Part shown: piece after piece, positions 60,019-64,000 of the stretch
Layout of the letters: each line of letters starts with the position of its first letter
Position numbering within the stretch: position 1 is the stretch's first letter
Assembly: GCF_014168815.1 (NCBI RefSeq)
Contig: NZ_AP021972.1
Coordinates: forward strand, 620,001-684,000
Source of the DNA: Klebsiella sp. WP3-W18-ESBL-02
GTDB taxonomy: Bacteria > Pseudomonadota > Gammaproteobacteria > Enterobacterales > Enterobacteriaceae
Direction: 5' to 3'
Length of the DNA: 64,000 nucleotides
Notes under the pieces: generated by a model
What the model was told of the DNA's origin: nothing
The model's input: only the letters and a program-made list of their open reading frames with translations
Database searches by the model: none
Translations under genes and position numbers: made by a program

Positions 60019-61431
60019 ATGACCCCGTTTATGACTGAAGATTTCCTGTTAGATACCGAATTTGCTCGCCGTCTGTACCACGACTACGCAAAAGACCAGC
60101 CGATTTTCGACTATCACTGCCACCTGCCGCCGCAGCAGGTTGCTGAAGACTATCGTTTTAAAAACCTGTATGACATCTGGCTGAAGGGCGACCACTACAA
60201 GTGGCGCGCGATGCGTACCAACGGCGTAGCAGAACGTCTGTGTACCGGCGATGCGTCTGACCGCGAGAAGTTTGACGCGTGGGCGGCGACCGTTCCGCAC
60301 ACTATCGGTAACCCGTTATACCACTGGACTCACCTGGAGCTGCGCCGTCCGTTCGGCATTACCGGTAAACTGCTGTCTCCGGCAACCGCAGGTGAAATCT
60401 GGGACGAATGTAATGAGCTGCTGGCGCAGGACAAATTCTCCGCGCGCGGCATCATGAAGCAGATGAACGTGAAAATGGTCGGCACTACCGATGATCCGAT
60501 CGATTCTCTGGAGCATCACGCGACCGTCGCGAAAGACGGTTCCTTCGACGTGAAAGTGCTGCCGAGCTGGCGCCCGGATAAAGCCTTCAACATTGAACAA
60601 GCGACCTTCAACGACTACATGGCGAAGCTGGGTGAAGTGTCTGACACCGACATCCGCCGTTTTGCTGACCTGCAAACTGCACTGACCAAGCGTCTGGATC
60701 ACTTCGCGGCTCACGGCTGTAAAGTTTCTGACCATGCGCTGGACGTTGTCCTGTTCGCGGAATCTAACGAAGCCGAGCTGGACAGCATTCTGGCCCGTCG
60801 CCTGGGCGGCGAAACGCTGAGCGAGCATGAAGTGGCGCAGTTCAAAACTGCCGTGCTGGTGTTCCTGGGTGCGGAATATGCTCGTCGTGAATGGGTACAG
60901 CAGTACCACATCGGCGCGCTGCGTAACAACAACCTGCGCCAGTTCAAACTGCTGGGCGCGGACGTTGGCTTTGACTCCATTAACGACCGTCCGATGGCGG
61001 AAGAACTGTCTAAGCTGCTGAGCAAACAGAACGAACAGAACCTGCTGCCGAAAACCATTCTTTACTGCCTGAACCCGCGCGATAACGAAGTGCTGGGCAC
61101 GATGATCGGTAACTTCCAAGGCGAAGGTATGCCGGGCAAAATGCAGTTCGGTTCCGGCTGGTGGTTCAACGATCAGAAAGACGGTATGGAACGTCAGATG
61201 ACGCAGCTGGCACAGCTCGGCCTGCTGAGCCGATTCGTCGGTATGCTGACCGATAGCCGTAGCTTCCTGTCTTACACCCGTCACGAATACTTCCGCCGTA
61301 TTCTGTGCCAGATGATCGGCCGTTGGGTTGCTGCGGGCGAAGCGCCTGCCGACATCCAACTGCTGGGTGAGATGGTGAAAAACATTTGCTTTAACAATGC
61401 GCGTGACTATTTCGCCATTGAATTGAACTAA
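60019..61431 (+). CDS. uxaC: Glucuronate isomerase UxaC
   Basis: The 470-residue uronate isomerase of the amidohydrolase superfamily has FDYHCHLPPQQVAEDY metal ligands near the N-terminus. It converts galacturonate to tagaturonate and glucuronate to fructuronate. Length and sequence follow E. coli closely. It is first in uxaCA, 15 bases before uxaA. Confidence 0.97.
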   Translation: MTPFMTEDFLLDTEFARRLYHDYAKDQPIFDYHCHLPPQQVAEDYRFKNLYDIWLKGDHYKWRAMRTNGVAERLCTGDASDREKFDAWAATVPHTIGNPLYHWTHLELRRPFGITGKLLSPATAGEIWDECNELLAQDKFSARGIMKQMNVKMVGTTDDPIDSLEHHATVAKDGSFDVKVLPSWRPDKAFNIEQATFNDYMAKLGEVSDTDIRRFADLQTALTKRLDHFAAHGCKVSDHALDVVLFAESNEAELDSILARRLGGETLSEHEVAQFKTAVLVFLGAEYARREWVQQYHIGALRNNNLRQFKLLGADVGFDSINDRPMAEELSKLLSKQNEQNLLPKTILYCLNPRDNEVLGTMIGNFQGEGMPGKMQFGSGWWFNDQKDGMERQMTQLAQLGLLSRFVGMLTDSRSFLSYTRHEYFRRILCQMIGRWVAAGEAPADIQLLGEMVKNICFNNARDYFAIELN

Positions 61432-61446
61432 GGTCTGGGTGAAGGT

Positions 61447-62934
61447 ATGCAATACATCAAGATCCATGCGCTGGATAACGTCGCGGTAGCGCTCGCTGAT
61501 TTGGCTGAAGGAACCGAAGTCACCGTTGACGGTCAGGTGGTCACCTTGCGCCAGGCGGTGTCCCGTGGCCATAAATTCGCCTTATGCAATATTGCGAAAG
61601 GTGAAAACGTCATTAAATACGGTTTGCCAATTGGTCATACGCTGGTGGACGTCGCGGCGGGTGAGCATATTCATGCCCATAACACGCGCACCAATCTGAG
61701 CGACCTGGACACGTATCGCTACCAACCGGATTTCCAGGCCGAAGTCGCCCAGCCAGCCGATCGCGACGTGCAGATTTATCGCCGCGCAAACGGTGAGGTT
61801 GGGGTACGTAACGAACTGTGGATCCTGCCGACCGTCGGCTGCGTTAATGCGATGGCGCGCCAGATGCAGAACCGTTTCCTGAAAGAGACCAATGACGCCG
61901 AAGGTATCGATGGCGTGCATCTCTTCAGCCACACTTACGGCTGTTCGCAGCTGGGCGACGACCATATCAACACCCGTACCATGCTGCAAAATATGGTGCG
62001 TCATCCGAACGCGGGTGCGGTGCTGGTGGTGGGCCTGGGCTGCGAAAATAACCAGGTAGATGCGTTCCGCGAAACCCTTGGCGAGTTCGATCCTGAGCGC
62101 GTTCACTTCATGGTCTGCCAACACCAGGAAGACGAAGTGGAAGCCGGGATCGAACATCTCCATCAGCTGTACAGCGTGATGCGCAATGATAAGCGCGAGC
62201 CGGGCAAACTGAGCGAGCTGAAGTTTGGTCTGGAATGCGGCGGGTCTGACGGCTTGTCCGGTATTACCGCCAACCCGATGCTGGGCCGTTTCTCTGACTA
62301 CGTGATTGCCAATGGTGGCACCACCGTGCTGACCGAAGTGCCGGAAATGTTCGGTGCCGAGCAACTGCTGATGGATCACTGCCGCGATGAGGCGACCTTC
62401 GAGAAGCTGGTGACCATGGTCAATGACTTCAAGCAGTACTTCATTGCTCATGACCAGCCCATCTACGAGAACCCATCGCCGGGTAACAAAGCAGGCGGGA
62501 TCACCACGCTTGAAGATAAATCGCTGGGCTGTACGCAAAAAGCGGGCTCCAGCCAGGTGGTTGACGTGCTGCGCTACGGCGAGCGTCTGAAAACCCACGG
62601 CCTGAACCTGCTGAGCGCACCGGGCAACGATGCGGTTGCCACCAGCGCGCTGGCGGGCGCGGGCTGCCATATGGTGCTGTTCAGCACCGGCCGCGGCACG
62701 CCTTACGGCGGCTTTGTGCCTACGGTGAAAATCGCCACCAACAGCGAGCTGGCCGAGAAGAAGAAACACTGGATCGACTTCAACGCCGGCCAGCTGATTC
62801 ACGGTAAAGCGATGCCTCAACTGCTGGAAGAGTTCGTTGACGTTATCGTCGACTTCGCCAACGGCAAGCAGACCTGCAACGAGCGCAACGACTTCCGCGA
62901 GCTGGCTATCTTTAAGAGCGGCGTCACATTGTAA
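61447..62934 (+). CDS. uxaA: Altronate dehydratase UxaA
   Basis: The 495-residue iron-dependent dehydratase converts altronate to 2-keto-3-deoxygluconate. An N-terminal SAF-type domain is followed by GLECGGSDGLSGITANPM, NPSPGNKAGGITTLEDKSLG and STGRGTPYGG. It is a paralogue of GarD in this window. uxaB is not adjacent, as in E. coli. Confidence 0.97.
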   Translation: MQYIKIHALDNVAVALADLAEGTEVTVDGQVVTLRQAVSRGHKFALCNIAKGENVIKYGLPIGHTLVDVAAGEHIHAHNTRTNLSDLDTYRYQPDFQAEVAQPADRDVQIYRRANGEVGVRNELWILPTVGCVNAMARQMQNRFLKETNDAEGIDGVHLFSHTYGCSQLGDDHINTRTMLQNMVRHPNAGAVLVVGLGCENNQVDAFRETLGEFDPERVHFMVCQHQEDEVEAGIEHLHQLYSVMRNDKREPGKLSELKFGLECGGSDGLSGITANPMLGRFSDYVIANGGTTVLTEVPEMFGAEQLLMDHCRDEATFEKLVTMVNDFKQYFIAHDQPIYENPSPGNKAGGITTLEDKSLGCTQKAGSSQVVDVLRYGERLKTHGLNLLSAPGNDAVATSALAGAGCHMVLFSTGRGTPYGGFVPTVKIATNSELAEKKKHWIDFNAGQLIHGKAMPQLLEEFVDVIVDFANGKQTCNERNDFRELAIFKSGVTL

Positions 62935-62956
62935 TCAAAGTGTGATCTGATACGAT

Positions 62957-62992
62957 AAAACGGCGTTTCATCTTTTGAAGCGCCGTTTTTTT
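62957..62992 (+). terminator. uxaCA terminator
   Basis: AAAACGGCGTTTCA and TGAAGCGCCGTTTT form a long stem with TCTTT in the loop, followed by a T run. Confidence 0.88.
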
Positions 62993-63018
62993 ATGCTTGT
63001 TTAACAAGGACCCCCTCC

Positions 63019-63570
63019 ATGACTGCGTATTGGCTTGCCCAGGGCGTAGGCGTTCTGGCGTTTTTGATTGGTATTACCACCTTTATCAACCGCGATGAAC
63101 GACGCTTTAAATTTCAGCTGTCTCTCTACAGCGCTACGATTGGCGTGCACTTCTTTTTGATGGGGGCATTTCCCGCCGGAATGAGCGCCGAGCTGAACGT
63201 CATTCGTACCATTATTTCGGTCTATACGCGTCGTATCTGGGTGATGTTTGTGTTTATCGCGCTGACGTTGATCCTGGGGCTGGGCAAACTTCAACACGCC
63301 ATGGAGCTGCTGCCGATTGCCGGTACCGTTGCCAGCACCTGGGCGCTGTTCCGCTGTAAGGGGCTCACGGTACGCAGCGTGATGTGGTGCTCTACCGCCT
63401 GCTGGGTAATCCACAACTTCTGGCTTGGTTCGATTGGCGGCACGCTGATTGAGGGGAGTTTCCTGGTGATGAACGGGCTGAACATCATTCGCTTCTGGCG
63501 CATGCAGCGCAAAGGCATCGATCCGTTTAACGTCGAGAAGAAAGTGCAGGAAGAAAACCCCTCCGCCTGA
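63019..63570 (+). CDS. ygjV: YgjV family inner-membrane protein
   Basis: The 183-residue protein has about five membrane segments (WLAQGVGVLAFLIGITTFI first). E. coli YgjV has the same size and place. Its function is unknown. The 3' end overlaps the sstT terminator on the other strand. Confidence 0.92.
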   Translation: MTAYWLAQGVGVLAFLIGITTFINRDERRFKFQLSLYSATIGVHFFLMGAFPAGMSAELNVIRTIISVYTRRIWVMFVFIALTLILGLGKLQHAMELLPIAGTVASTWALFRCKGLTVRSVMWCSTACWVIHNFWLGSIGGTLIEGSFLVMNGLNIIRFWRMQRKGIDPFNVEKKVQEENPSA

Positions 63571-63581
63571 CGGCAAAGGGG
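63551..63581 (-). terminator. sstT terminator
   Basis: On the minus strand CCCCTttGCC / GGCggAGGGG is followed by TTTTCTT. It lies within the last codons of ygjV. Confidence 0.7.
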
Positions 63582-63590
63582 CTGGTGTGA

Positions 63591-64000
63591 TTAGCTGCGC
63601 AGCGCGTTTTTCGCCAGACGCTCGTCTTCCGCCTGACAGGCTGCCGCGGTAAACAGTACGTCGGTTGACGAGTTCAGCGCGGTTTCACAGGAATCCTGCA
63701 GGACGCCGATGATAAAGCCCACGGCAACGACCTGCATGGCCACATCGTTCGGAATACCGAACATGTTACAAGCCAGCGGGATCAGCAGCAGGGAACCGCC
63801 CGCTACGCCGGAAGCGCCGCAGGCGCACAGTGAGGCCACGACGCTCAGCAGCAGCGCGGTCGGCAGATCGACCGGAATACCGAGGGTATGCACGGCCGCC
63901 AGCGTCAACACGGTAATGGTGATAGCGGCACCGGCCATATTGATGGTTGCACCCAGCGGGATGGACACGGAGTAGGTGTCGCGGTCGAGGTTCAGTTTTT
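63591..64000 (-). CDS. sstT: Serine/threonine:Na+ symporter SstT, C-terminal part
   Basis: About 136 C-terminal residues of a DAACS-family symporter are present; the start lies beyond the window. The motif SIPLGATINMAGAAITITVLTLAA is the conserved transport core (NMAG in place of NMDG of other family members), followed by the SCETALNSSTDVLFTAAACQAED end. It imports serine and threonine with sodium. Confidence 0.95.
   Translation of the reverse strand, partial: KLNLDRDTYSVSIPLGATINMAGAAITITVLTLAAVHTLGIPVDLPTALLLSVVASLCACGASGVAGGSLLLIPLACNMFGIPNDVAMQVVAVGFIIGVLQDSCETALNSSTDVLFTAAACQAEDERLAKNALRS

Noticed and set aside
60316..62820. Two long minus-strand frames opposite uxaC and uxaA
   Set aside because: Both lie wholly within strongly conserved genes, with no Shine-Dalgarno or recognisable domain.

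Overview
The window is a chromosomal segment from a member of the Enterobacteriaceae close to Escherichia, Salmonella and Citrobacter. Many proteins are near-identical in length and sequence to their E. coli K-12 counterparts as I remember them, gene order largely follows the rbfA to sstT stretch of E. coli, and E. coli-type REP elements lie between operons. Several departures from the K-12 order suggest Citrobacter or a near relative, but the species cannot be fixed from this sequence alone. No tRNA, prophage, IS element or CRISPR array was seen.

Layout. 1-7120: translation and RNA-decay block (rbfA end, truB, rpsO, pnp, nlpI, the tiny yrbN, deaD). 7121-13549: mtr, yhbW, the anaerobic ubiquinone genes ubiV-ubiU and ubiT, then yhbS, yhbQ, yhbP. 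13546-23774: a copper/silver efflux locus (cusS-cusR and cusC-F-B-A with a palindromic CusR-type box) that also encloses an orphan ABC sugar-binding protein. In E. coli, yhbO lies here instead and cus maps elsewhere. 23900-29116: yraR, dolP, diaA, yraN, lpoA, rsmI. 29185-42395: N-acetylgalactosamine utilisation (kbaZ, agaV-W-E-F, agaA, agaS, kbaY, agaR) with repeated AgaR-type operators. Where E. coli has agaBCDI there is instead a three-gene operon: MalX-like PTS EIICB, MalY-like PLP enzyme and exported clan GH-D glycosidase. 42513-48796: galactarate pathway (garD divergent from garP-L-R-K). 48829-49209: rnpB. 49325-57028: yhaL, yhaK, yhaJ, yhaH, yqjG, yqjF, an Rpn-type nuclease gene, yqjK-E-D-C, mzrA, yqjA. 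57332-62934: hexuronate genes exuR, exuT, uxaC, uxaA. 63019-64000: ygjV and the 3' part of sstT.

How it works together. Three sugar-acid or amino-sugar pathways share the window. GalNAc enters as the 6-phosphate through AgaVWEF, is deacetylated (AgaA), deaminated and isomerised (AgaS), then cleaved as tagatose-1,6-bisphosphate (KbaY/KbaZ). Galactarate enters by GarP and is converted by GarD, GarL, GarR and GarK to 2-phosphoglycerate. Galacturonate enters by ExuT and is processed by UxaC and UxaA. Visible operators match this: AgaR-type sites, ExuR-type palindromes and CRP-like sites.

The best candidate for something undescribed is the 29185-33949 operon: an exported GH36-like glycosidase paired with a MalX-like transporter and a MalY-like protein, with its own promoter and no recognisable AgaR operator, attached to the GalNAc locus. 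The second is the orphan solute-binding protein lodged between the cusRS and cusCFBA halves of the metal-efflux locus.
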